Positions 8,798 through 16,350 of a DNA stretch of 64,000 nucleotides are shown here, in pieces (position 1 is the stretch's first letter; every line of letters starts with the position of its first letter). Both the position numbers and the translations under genes were made by a program. The notes under the pieces were generated by a model, which saw only the letters and a program-made list of their open reading frames with translations, did not search any database and was not told where the DNA came from. Origin of the DNA: JANNBN01 sp031385545 (GTDB taxonomy: Bacteria > Actinomycetota > Acidimicrobiia > Acidimicrobiales > JANYDT01); NCBI GenBank assembly GCA_031385545.1, contig JANNBN010000129.1, forward strand, positions 62,001 to 126,000, read 5' to 3'.

Positions 8798-9424
8798 TCA
8801 GATCTGCGCGATGCGGGCGAGCAGCATGTCCAAGGCCGGTTGATTCTTTCCACCGTGCGGGATGATCACGTCTGCATAACGCTTCGATGGTTCGATGAAC
8901 TGTTCGTGTGCCGGACGCACCGTGTCGAGGTACTGGGCAACGACCGAGTCCAACGTGCGACCCCGCTCGTCCATGTCCCGGCGAAGACGCCGGATGAATC
9001 GGATGTCGGCGTCGGTGTCGACGAACACCTTGAGATCCATGAGCGCGCGTAGGGATGGCTCCCACAGCACCAGGAGACCTTCCACCACCACGATTGGCGC
9101 CGGTCGAACATGCGATGTGGCTTCAGCTCGGCGATGGTCGGAGAAGTCATAGACCGGTGCGCTGACGGCGAACCCGGCACGCAGCGCTCCAAGCTGCTCG
9201 GCCATCAGCTGCCAGTCGAACGCGTCGGGGTGGTCGTAGTTGAGCGCAGCCCTGCCTTCCAGGTCCAGGTCATCGCGGTCTTGGTAGTACGCGTCGAGAG
9301 CCAGCACTGCGACTCGCTCGTGGCCCGCAAGCCCGATCACCTGGTCTGCCACGGTGCTCTTGCCCGAGCCGCTGCCGCCGGCTACACCGATCACGAAGGG
9401 CCTGCGTTGGTCGGGTGTCGTCAT
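8798..9424 (-). CDS. udk: Uridine kinase
   Basis: 208 aa. It phosphorylates uridine and cytidine with ATP or GTP in pyrimidine salvage. The P-loop GVAGGSGSGKST is at residues 13-24, followed by LDAYYQDR (nucleoside-binding loop), NYDHPDAFDW (classic uridine kinase motif), and RRLRRDMDERGR with the lid arginines. A longer frame begins at 9460, but ATG at 9424 overlaps the stop of the upstream small gene by ATGA, so it is preferred. Cytoplasmic. It converges with the preceding membrane-protein gene, leaving only 32 bases between stops. Confidence 0.92.
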   Translation of the reverse strand: MTTPDQRRPFVIGVAGGSGSGKSTVADQVIGLAGHERVAVLALDAYYQDRDDLDLEGRAALNYDHPDAFDWQLMAEQLGALRAGFAVSAPVYDFSDHRRAEATSHVRPAPIVVVEGLLVLWEPSLRALMDLKVFVDTDADIRFIRRLRRDMDERGRTLDSVVAQYLDTVRPAHEQFIEPSKRYADVIIPHGGKNQPALDMLLARIAQI

Positions 9425-9762
9425 GAGCGTCCTGGTCGTCGTGTGCTGCGCGTGCGCCAACAGGCTGTGTGGAAGTGTCTGCGGTGATCTGGGGCGTCGT
9501 CAGGGACGACCACAACGTGCGGTGAGCCGACGGGAATCGACTGGTTGCAGACGGGGCAGTCGTAGCGCTTCGTCGCCTGTTCGCCGCGAACGGTTCGCAC
9601 GGTGATCTGGTCGTCCGCGTATGTGCCGATGCCGGGAATCATCCGTGGCGTTGGATCGGCCGCTTCCCCGCCAGTGGCGAACCTGCCAGTGCCGGCCCCG
9701 CCGGCGGTGAGCCAGCGCGGCGGGGTCCACGCCGGCACCTGGGGCGCTTTGCGGCGACCCAT
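9421..9762 (-). CDS. Small conserved actinobacterial protein with Cys/His metal-site motif
   Basis: 113 aa. The N-terminus is basic and Pro/Ala/Gly-rich. The C-terminal half holds YDCPVCNQSIP followed by RRHFHTACW, i.e. CxxC ... HxxxC, a likely zinc site. Proteins with this layout (CPGCDxxIPxGxPHVV then RRHWHTxCW) are common in actinobacteria, where some are labelled ATP/GTP-binding without clear basis. It overlaps udk by 4 bases, so the two are co-translated. Function unknown; a small structural or RNA-associated protein is possible. Confidence 0.7.
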   Translation of the reverse strand: MGRRKAPQVPAWTPPRWLTAGGAGTGRFATGGEAADPTPRMIPGIGTYADDQITVRTVRGEQATKRYDCPVCNQSIPVGSPHVVVVPDDAPDHRRHFHTACWRTRSTRRPGRS

Positions 9763-9830
9763 CAGGGTTGCTGCCTTTGCGGCTGGATCCGCTTGCTCAC
9801 GAGTTCGACCCTATTCCAGCGGACCCGCCT

Positions 9831-10610
9831 TCACCCACGGGCGATGTCGTAGAGGAGGCGGGCCAACAGGGCAGCGACGACGATCAGAAAGACACGGCGT
9901 ACCCACAGACTTCCTTTGGCGATGGCCAGGCGTGAACCGATCTGGGAGCCGGCGAGGTTCGCAGCTCCCATGGCAAGCCCGAGGCCAACCAGCACGTTGC
10001 CATGGCTGGCGAACCAGGCGATCGCTCCGAGGTTTGTGGCGGTGTTGACCGTCTTGGCGATGGCGTTCGCCTCGATGAATGCCAGTCCGACGACTCCGAC
10101 GAGGAGCAGGACCAGGAAGCTCCCTGTGCCCGGGCCGATGAGCCCGTCGTAGAAGCCGATGCCCAGCCCGCCACCGGCAAGCACCGCTCGGCGCCGTGAT
10201 TGGGTAAGCCGCTCGTGTGTGACTGCTCCCAGGTTCGGCTTGCGCCACACGTAGACGAACACGACCGCAAGCGCGATAACGACCAGGGGCTTCAACGCTG
10301 CCGTGGAAAGCCGCGACGCAATCATCGCACCGACCAACGCAGCGCAACCGGCCAGCCCGGCCATGAGGAGCGCTTCGCGTCTGTTGATGCGGACCGTACG
10401 GTTGTACACGATGGCCGCAGAGGCCGTACCCCACACCGAAGCGAGTTTGTTGGTGCCCAGCAGCATCGCGGTTGGCTGGCCGTGCAGTGTGAGGAGCAAC
10501 GCAGGGATCTGCAACAAGCCACCTCCGCCGACGATGGCGTCGATCCCGCCGGCGCAGAACGCGGCGATGACCAGCACGATCCACTGTCCAGTTGTGATGG
10601 TGGCAAGCAC
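9831..10610 (-). CDS. TauE/SafE (TSUP) family membrane permease
   Basis: 259 aa with about eight membrane segments. The duplicated family signature is clear: AGGIDAIVGGGGLLQIPALLL near the N-terminus and GFYDGLIGPGTGSFLVLLLVG in the middle, with GTNKLASVWGTASAA between them. YfcA-like members transport sulfite, sulfonates or similar organic anions. It starts at GTG 10610, with TACGAT 8 bases ahead and no Shine-Dalgarno sequence. It stands alone between the udk cluster and a gene-poor stretch, so the substrate cannot be inferred. Confidence 0.85.
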   Translation of the reverse strand: MLATITTGQWIVLVIAAFCAGGIDAIVGGGGLLQIPALLLTLHGQPTAMLLGTNKLASVWGTASAAIVYNRTVRINRREALLMAGLAGCAALVGAMIASRLSTAALKPLVVIALAVVFVYVWRKPNLGAVTHERLTQSRRRAVLAGGGLGIGFYDGLIGPGTGSFLVLLLVGVVGLAFIEANAIAKTVNTATNLGAIAWFASHGNVLVGLGLAMGAANLAGSQIGSRLAIAKGSLWVRRVFLIVVAALLARLLYDIARG

Positions 10611-10618
10611 GGCCCGAA

Positions 10619-10624
10619 ATCGTA
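10619..10624 (-). promoter_or_regulatory. Putative -10 hexamer of the TSUP permease
   Basis: TACGAT, 8 bases upstream of the GTG start on the minus strand; leaderless-type spacing. Confidence 0.35.
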
Positions 10625-10924
10625 GGCGAGAGAGGTACCCCCCGATGCTGGGGGAAATCCACCTCCGTTCGAGACTTGGAGGTGGACTACCGCATTGCGT
10701 TCAGACCATTCGCTTTGCATTGCTGTTCGCGTGCGTCAGCCAGGTGCTGCTTGCACCGCTCATCGGGCTCATCCCGATCCATTGGGGTGATCTGGATGGG
10801 CGTTCTCTCCGATGCGGTTTCGATCCACGTGGCGCTGACTACGGCTGTATCGGTCGCAGTGCTTGTGTTCGCGCTTTTCCGTTGCACTGCAGCGGCCACG
10901 CTGGCGCTCGCTCGGTCTCGCTGA
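10625..10924. other. 300-bp stretch without a firm gene
   Basis: It lies between the TSUP permease start and the HAD hydrolase stop. It contains an 8-bp perfect inverted repeat (CCACCTCC at 10659-10666, GGAGGTGG at 10678-10685, 11-base loop), which could be an operator for the permease or a terminator, and one very small possible frame (10796-10924). No other structure was seen. Confidence 0.5.
10796..10924 (+). CDS. Possible small membrane peptide
   Basis: 42 codons beginning ATG after GGGGTGA (spacing about 5). The product has one hydrophobic stretch (HVALTTAVSVAVLVFALF) and an Arg-rich end, so it could be a single-pass membrane peptide. It ends exactly where the opposite-strand HAD gene ends. 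No homolog is recognised, and chance is a real possibility in high-GC DNA. Confidence 0.2.
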   Translation: MGVLSDAVSIHVALTTAVSVAVLVFALFRCTAAATLALARSR

Positions 10925-11617
10925 CTAGAACTCGGTCTCGCCTGTTGCCCGTTCACGGTGCCGCGATGCGGAGTGAGCGAGGCGGGTGACGGCGGCGATG
11001 AGCTCGTCAGGGTGGCCCACCAGAGCGCTGGGTGCAAGTGCTTCAAGCTCGCCTGGGTCCGCATATCCCCAGCGGACACCGATCGAGTGGAGGCCGTGTG
11101 TGTGCGCTCCGAGGATGTCGACGTTGCGATCACCGACCATCACAGAGTTGGCCGGGTCCGCTCCGGTGCTGCGAAGCACATGCTCGATGACATCGGCCTT
11201 ATGGCGACGGGCTCCGTCGGCCGTGGCACCGCCCAAGAACACCAGCTTGGAGTGGATACCAAAATGATTGACGATGCGTTGTGCGGGCCCCTCGGGTTTC
11301 GAGGTAGCCAATGCCAGCAGGTGGCCTTCGTCGACCAAGGTGTCGAGCGCCTTCTCGATCCCGTCGTAAAGGGTGGCATCGAACAACTTGCCCCCTTCGT
11401 CGTACACCGAACGGTATGCGTGAATAGCATCTTCGATACGGTGCAGCGGGATGCCAAGGTCTGGAAAGGTCTCCTGGAACGGAGGGCCGATCATGGAACG
11501 CAGGGTCTGCTCGGATGGCACGGCTACACCAACGTGGGTGAAAGCGTGCCGGATGCCAGCCGAAATGCCCGCAAATGGGTCGGTGATGGTGCCGTCGAGG
11601 TCGAGCAGGACGTACAT
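10925..11617 (-). CDS. HAD-superfamily hydrolase (phosphoglycolate-phosphatase-like)
   Basis: 230 aa. It has all four HAD motifs: LLDLDGTITDP at the N-terminus (nucleophile Asp), LALATSK (motif II), the Lys in the RHKADVI region, and VMVGDRNVDILGA (motif III/IV acidic residues). The helical cap (SAGIRHAFTHVGV...MIGPPF) is of the type seen in phosphoglycolate phosphatase and 5'-nucleotidase-like members. The open frame continues upstream into the YczE gene; ATG at 11617 begins the conserved sequence and lies 8 bases after the upstream stop, so the genes are probably co-transcribed. Substrate not determinable. Confidence 0.85.
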   Translation of the reverse strand: MYVLLDLDGTITDPFAGISAGIRHAFTHVGVAVPSEQTLRSMIGPPFQETFPDLGIPLHRIEDAIHAYRSVYDEGGKLFDATLYDGIEKALDTLVDEGHLLALATSKPEGPAQRIVNHFGIHSKLVFLGGATADGARRHKADVIEHVLRSTGADPANSVMVGDRNVDILGAHTHGLHSIGVRWGYADPGELEALAPSALVGHPDELIAAVTRLAHSASRHRERATGETEF

Positions 11618-11625
11618 CTCGGCCG

Positions 11626-12333
11626 CTAGACAGCAGCGGCTGGGACGGAAGCGACTGAACGGTCGATGGCCGGAAGCGACATTCTGTCGAGCACGAATTG
11701 AACCATCGGGCCGATACCGAACATGAACACCACTGTGCCAATTCCTGCGGTGCCACCGAGCAGGAAGCCAAGACCGAGTGTGGTGATCTCGACCAGTGTG
11801 CGGCCCATGCGAACCGACAGGCCCAGCGCCTTGAGTCCCGTCATGATGCCGTCGCGCGGTCCTGGGCCCAAGCCACTGCCGATGTACATCCCGCTCCCCA
11901 AGGCGATGACGGCCAACCCGACCAGCATGAATAACCACCGCGACAACAGTGCGTCTGGGGCGCCGAGGTGCGGCCTCACCAAGTCCACGACCAAGCCGAT
12001 TTCCAGCGTGTTGAGAACCGTGCCGAGTCCTATGCGCTGGCGAAGTGGAATCCAGAGCGGAAGGACGGCCAATCCGACGACGTTCATCACCAACCCGAAT
12101 TCAACGTTGAACCGTTTGGCCAGCCCTTGGTGCAGCACGTCCCACGGCGCGACTCCTAAGTTGGATTGAACCAACAGGGCGATGCCGAACCCGAACAAGG
12201 CCAACCCAATGACACAGCGAGGTAACCGTTGGCGCAGCTCTGCGGCGGACAGTGGTTCCTGGCGCAAAGAGCGGATGAGCAACACACTGAGAGTGATGAC
12301 GAGTGCGAGTCGTGCAAAAGCGGATCCGGACAT
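11626..12333 (-). CDS. YczE/YitT-like integral membrane protein
   Basis: 235 aa with five to six membrane segments. It matches the YczE/YyaS family: ALLVQSNLGVAPWDVLHQGL early, and GSGLGPGPRDGIMTGL later (a repeated GxxPxD motif). Members are membrane proteins of unknown transport or accessory role. The start at ATG 12333 is 10 bases after the stop of the 3-hydroxyacyl-CoA dehydrogenase gene, and its stop is 8 bases before the HAD gene, so the three probably form a minus-strand operon, though with no obvious shared pathway. Confidence 0.8.
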   Translation of the reverse strand: MSGSAFARLALVITLSVLLIRSLRQEPLSAAELRQRLPRCVIGLALFGFGIALLVQSNLGVAPWDVLHQGLAKRFNVEFGLVMNVVGLAVLPLWIPLRQRIGLGTVLNTLEIGLVVDLVRPHLGAPDALLSRWLFMLVGLAVIALGSGMYIGSGLGPGPRDGIMTGLKALGLSVRMGRTLVEITTLGLGFLLGGTAGIGTVVFMFGIGPMVQFVLDRMSLPAIDRSVASVPAAAV

Positions 12334-12343
12334 TCGCTCAGGT

Positions 12344-13210
12344 CTACTTGTAGACGTAGAAGCCGCGACCGGATTTTCGGCCGAGCAGACCAGCTTCCAC
12401 CATCCGGCTGAGCAACGGCGGCGGAGCGTAGAGCTGTTCCTTGAACTCGGTGTAAAGGCTCTCGGCAACGGCCATTGTGGTGTCGAGCCCGATGAGGTCG
12501 CACAGACGAAGCGGACCCATCGGGTGCGCGCAACCTTCGACCATGCCTGCATCGATGTCGTCGGCGGTTGCGAAGCCGGACTCCATCATGCGGATGGCCT
12601 GGAGTATGTACGGAATCAGCAACGCGTTGACGATGAACCCCGCCCGGTCCTTCGAGCGGATGACACGCTTGTTCAACGTCGTGGCGGCGAAATGCTCGGC
12701 GACGGCGGCGGTCTCGGAGGAAGTGAGGAGCGACGTGACCAGTTCGACCAGCTTCAGCACCGGCACCGGGTTGAAGAAGTGGATGCCAACCACCTGCGCC
12801 GGCCGCTGTGTCGCCATGGCGAGCTTCATGATGGGGATCGACGACGTGTTGGAGGCGAGAACTGCCGAGGGGCTGCTCACGACGTCGTCGAGACGCCGAA
12901 ACACGTCGGTCTTGGCTGCCTCGTCCTCAAGGATGGCTTCCACGACCAGATCGCGGTCGTGGAGCGAGTGGAAGTCGTGCGTGACGGTGATCAGGTCGAG
13001 TGCCCGGTCACGGATCTCGGCGTTGAGTTTGCCGGCACTGACAGCTCGTTCCATCGATCCGTGAATCCGCTTCAGCGCCCGTTCAGCGGCCGCAGCGTCG
13101 GACTCGACGACGATGGTGGGGCATCCCGCACGGCCGCAGACCTCGGCGATGCCGGAGCCCATGAGACCGCCGCCGATGACGCCGATCCGCGAGAAGGTGT
13201 TGCTTGACAT
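12344..13210 (-). CDS. 3-hydroxyacyl-CoA (3-hydroxybutyryl-CoA) dehydrogenase
   Basis: 288 aa, the usual length for stand-alone Hbd/FadB2/PaaH enzymes. It oxidises 3-hydroxyacyl-CoA to 3-ketoacyl-CoA with NAD(P)+. Visible are the Rossmann motif IGVIGGGLMGSGIAE (residues 8-22), the SNTSS segment, the catalytic His in GIHFFNPVPVLKLVE, and the C-terminal dimer domain with HPMGPLRLCDLIGLDT and GRGFYVYK. The start is uncertain between ATG 13210 and ATG 13216. It is divergent from an acyl-CoA synthetase across 134 bases, which fits a shared fatty-acid or butyrate-type regulon. Confidence 0.92.
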   Translation of the reverse strand: MSSNTFSRIGVIGGGLMGSGIAEVCGRAGCPTIVVESDAAAAERALKRIHGSMERAVSAGKLNAEIRDRALDLITVTHDFHSLHDRDLVVEAILEDEAAKTDVFRRLDDVVSSPSAVLASNTSSIPIMKLAMATQRPAQVVGIHFFNPVPVLKLVELVTSLLTSSETAAVAEHFAATTLNKRVIRSKDRAGFIVNALLIPYILQAIRMMESGFATADDIDAGMVEGCAHPMGPLRLCDLIGLDTTMAVAESLYTEFKEQLYAPPPLLSRMVEAGLLGRKSGRGFYVYK

Positions 13211-13344
13211 GGCCATCCAATGCTGCGGTTGTGTGAGGGTTGCCTGTTCCACCAGGTTACGGGCAGGGGCCCGCCAGTCTGTCAGGCGATACGGTGACGC
13301 CGATCCCTCCGGGGCCCGACAACCGATACAAGGAGTTTTACCAA

Positions 13345-14895
13345 ATGAAGGTCCAGTTCACCGTCGGCGACTATCTCAACCGCGCTGTGCTCGTCTATCC
13401 GGACCGAACCGCTGTTGTCGATGAGCCGGGAACCGCAGGGTCGCTCGGCTCGTTCACCTACGCAAGCTTCGGCAGGCGGGTCCGAAACTTCGCACGCAAG
13501 TTGGAAGATCTCGGTGTCGGAATCGGTGATCGGGTGGCAATCGTGTCACCCAACTCGGCGCGTCTTCTGATCTCGTTCTGGGGCACGTCGCAGTTCGGCC
13601 GAGTGCTCGTGCCGATCAACTTCCGGCTCAACTTCGAAGAGATCAGCTACATCATCGGGCACTCGGGTGCAACAGTCGTGTTCGTCGATCCAGACCAGTA
13701 CGAGGTGTGCAAGGACCTGCCGGTAAAGCGCCTCGTGGTGATGGACGGTGTCGGCGACGCGGGCTGGTTCGACGAGATTGCCGAGGGTGCTGCGGAGCCC
13801 ACGGCGTGGGAGGCGAACGAAGACGCCACCGCCACCGTCAACTACACGTCGGGCACAACCGCTCGCCCGAAGGGCGTGCAGGTCACGCATCGCAACGCGT
13901 GGACGAATGCCGCCATCTTCGGTTGGCACACCAGCGTGTCGGATCGCGATGTCTATCTGCACACGCTGCCGATGTTCCACTGCAACGGGTGGGGGCAGGT
14001 GTACGCGGTCACGGGTATGGGTGGCACTCACATCGTGCTGCGCAAGGTCGATGGGGACGACATCCTCAACCGGGTGCACCTGCACGGGGTCAACTTCATG
14101 TGCGGGGCACCGGTGGTGGTGGCCATGGCGCTCGACGCTGCGGCCAAGCGTCGGGCCGGAGGTGAGCCGGTGCCCGGGCGGTATCTCGTGCGGATGGTCG
14201 TGGCCGGAGCGCCCCCACCCTCCAAGACCATCGAGCGTGTCGAAACCGATCTCGGGTGGGAGTTCATCCAGATCTACGGGCTCACGGAAACGTCGCCGTT
14301 ACTCACCATCAACCGCACGCGCGCCGAGTGGGACCATCTCGACGTTGCAGACCGAGCCAGGTTGCTGTCCAGGGCCGGGGCCCCGGCCCTCGGGGTAACG
14401 ATGAAGATCAGCGAAGAGGGTGAGGTCCTGGCACGCGCCAACCACGTCTTCGAAGGCTACTGGGAGCAGCCGGAAGAGAGCGCAAAGGCGCTGCATGACG
14501 GCTTCTTCCACACCGGGGACGGCGGGTTCATGGACGGTGCCTACGTGGTCATCGCCGATCGGAAGAAGGACGTGATCATCTCAGGCGGGGAGAACGTGTC
14601 GTCGATCGAGGTTGAAGATTGCTTGTTCCAACACCCGGCTGTGGCTGAATGCGCAGTGATCGGTGTACCAGACGAGAAGTGGGGGGAAACGGTCAAGGCT
14701 CTTGTTGTCCTGCGACCCGGGGTGTCGGCCACGGATCGCGAACTGATCGATTTCACGCGGTCGAAGCTGTCGCACTTCAAATGCCCGGCTTCGATCGAGA
14801 TTCGACCGGAGTTGGCGCGCACAGCGACTGGCAAGCTGCAGAAGTCCAAGCTCCGAGAGCCCTACTGGAAGGGGCACGAGAAGTCTGTCAACTGA
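13345..14895 (+). CDS. Acyl-CoA synthetase (AMP-binding, fatty-acid type)
   Basis: 516 aa. It activates a carboxylic acid as acyl-AMP and then acyl-CoA. Motifs are the phosphate loop TSGTTARPKGVQVTH (near residue 170), YGLTETSP, HTGDGGF, DRKKDVIISGGENVSSIE (hinge), and the C-terminal Lys region TATGKLQKSKLR. HCNGWG in the binding pocket is typical of the medium/long-chain (DmdB-like) clade. The start is fixed by AAGGAG at 13331-13336, 8 bases before the ATG; an open frame upstream is ignored. Together with the divergent hydroxyacyl-CoA dehydrogenase it suggests a beta-oxidation locus. Confidence 0.92.
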   Translation: MKVQFTVGDYLNRAVLVYPDRTAVVDEPGTAGSLGSFTYASFGRRVRNFARKLEDLGVGIGDRVAIVSPNSARLLISFWGTSQFGRVLVPINFRLNFEEISYIIGHSGATVVFVDPDQYEVCKDLPVKRLVVMDGVGDAGWFDEIAEGAAEPTAWEANEDATATVNYTSGTTARPKGVQVTHRNAWTNAAIFGWHTSVSDRDVYLHTLPMFHCNGWGQVYAVTGMGGTHIVLRKVDGDDILNRVHLHGVNFMCGAPVVVAMALDAAAKRRAGGEPVPGRYLVRMVVAGAPPPSKTIERVETDLGWEFIQIYGLTETSPLLTINRTRAEWDHLDVADRARLLSRAGAPALGVTMKISEEGEVLARANHVFEGYWEQPEESAKALHDGFFHTGDGGFMDGAYVVIADRKKDVIISGGENVSSIEVEDCLFQHPAVAECAVIGVPDEKWGETVKALVVLRPGVSATDRELIDFTRSKLSHFKCPASIEIRPELARTATGKLQKSKLREPYWKGHEKSVN

Positions 14896-15027
14896 AGCAA
14901 ACCAGCGGGTCGCGCTGATGCACCGCCACCGGGTGCAGTGTCGCATCACCAATCCTGGGCATGACCTTGAAGGTCCTCATTGTCGAAGAATGAAGGGTGA
15001 ACAGTCGTCATCCAGCAGGAGGCTTCG

Positions 15028-15867
15028 ATGCCAGGCCAATTCTTCGTTGACGAACACTGCCGCCAGGTCGTGCTGATCCGGTGGGACATGGGTGTGAAGT
15101 TCATCGACATCGAGTTCGCCGGTGCGCGACTCGCGCGGCTCGACGGCCCCGACATCCTGCTGTCGACCGGAATGCAGGGCGCTGCGCCGGACGGCAATCA
15201 TCTTGTGGTCGGCGCCACACGCGAGTCGGGTCCCATCACGTTCTACGTGCAGCACGCCGGCGTCTACCTCACGCCGGAACCGGTGGATTACGCGATGCAT
15301 CCGCCTGTGGTCGAGATCATTGACGCGCTCAACTCCACCGGCCGGGCAGGGGCATCGCAAGCCGGGCTTTCGATGGACTCGAAGGGCCGGCTGGTGAAGG
15401 ATGGTCTCGTCGTCGATGACACGGTGCTGACGTACGCAGCGGGAGCACGAAAGGTTGACCACAGCGCGATCACCAAGGGCCGCATCTGGATCGGAATTGT
15501 GGCAGGCCTTTCGCTTCCGTTCGTGGCGCTCATCGCGTTCTTCGCGTCGCTCGGAAGCGTGTTCCTGATTGGTTCACCGGATCTGACCATGGCGGAGAAA
15601 GCAAAGATCATCGGTGCGGTTGTATACGTCGTTGCGTTACTCATCGTGCTGGTGTTGGCGCTGGTGTTCTCCTTCAAGAAGCTCCCGTCGTTCGGTCCGG
15701 CCAAGCTTGCGATGGTCCTGTGCCTGATCGGGTCACCGATCATCGGCTGGGCAATCCTGTATTTTGGACTGAAAGCGCTCGGAAATGCACAAGACCAGGC
15801 CGAGTCCATGGTCTACAACGCCGACCGCGAGGCACACATCGCCAACACCGGCCAACGCACGCTGTGA
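15028..15867 (+). CDS. Membrane protein of unknown function with N-terminal soluble domain
   Basis: 279 aa. Residues 1-150 form a soluble, probably beta-rich region (GQFFVDEHCRQVVLIRW...). Three hydrophobic segments follow at about residues 158-180, 197-218 and 230-250, and a short charged tail. The ATG is preceded by AGGAGG at a good distance, a strong ribosome site. The short fragments HAGVYLTPEPVDYAM and LVVDDTVLTY do not match a family I know. It stands between an acyl-CoA synthetase and a convergent thioesterase. Function unknown. Confidence 0.6.
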   Translation: MPGQFFVDEHCRQVVLIRWDMGVKFIDIEFAGARLARLDGPDILLSTGMQGAAPDGNHLVVGATRESGPITFYVQHAGVYLTPEPVDYAMHPPVVEIIDALNSTGRAGASQAGLSMDSKGRLVKDGLVVDDTVLTYAAGARKVDHSAITKGRIWIGIVAGLSLPFVALIAFFASLGSVFLIGSPDLTMAEKAKIIGAVVYVVALLIVLVLALVFSFKKLPSFGPAKLAMVLCLIGSPIIGWAILYFGLKALGNAQDQAESMVYNADREAHIANTGQRTL

Positions 15868-15912
15868 CACTGTCAGCCTGGCGTCGGCGGAGGCGGCAAC
15901 GTCAGCGGAGAC

Positions 15913-16350
15913 CTAGCTCGGTCTGACGTACGTTCCTTGGGCCACGGCAACGCTGGCGACACCATCGCCGGTCGGCGAATCCATCCAACAACGCACCGAA
16001 CCAATGACGGAGCGGCGGCCGGCGTGGTGCACGTCGGCCCGGGCGTAGAGCGTGGTACCCCGGGCAGGACGCAAGTAGCGGATGGACAGTTCGCTGGTGA
16101 GTGCCATGGGCTCGATGCCGACCGACGCGAAGAGCGCGTACCAGAGCGCGCAGTCCGCAAGGCCGAAAACAGTCGGCCCACTGATGATTGCACCGGGACG
16201 CAACGTCTGAGCTTCAGGGGTCATTGCGACAATTGCCCAGGTCGGCCCCGTCGCAGTCGCTGCACCGCTTGCCCCTCCGGGCCACAACTCGGTGACGACC
16301 CGGTTGATCTCGTCGGGCGTAGCCAGCGCGTGCTGCGGCGGCCAGGTCAC
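15913..16350 (-). CDS. PaaI-like hotdog-fold thioesterase
   Basis: 145 aa, the size of a single hotdog domain. The helix segment RPGAIISGPTVFGLADCALWYALF and strand SELSIRYLRPARGTTLYARADV followed by GRRSVIGSVRCW are typical of the PaaI/acyl-CoA thioesterase group; the Asp in GLADCALW is in the usual active-site helix. It would hydrolyse an acyl- or aryl-CoA. It overlaps the acyl-CoA dehydrogenase stop by 4 bases (GTGA), so the two act in one pathway. Substrate inferred only as a CoA thioester. Confidence 0.8.
   Translation of the reverse strand: MTWPPQHALATPDEINRVVTELWPGGASGAATATGPTWAIVAMTPEAQTLRPGAIISGPTVFGLADCALWYALFASVGIEPMALTSELSIRYLRPARGTTLYARADVHHAGRRSVIGSVRCWMDSPTGDGVASVAVAQGTYVRPS

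Noticed and set aside
13296..13307. A 12-base match (CGATCCCTCCG region) to the 59-bp repeat near the acyl-CoA synthetase start
   Set aside because: Too short, and flanking bases do not match; likely chance.
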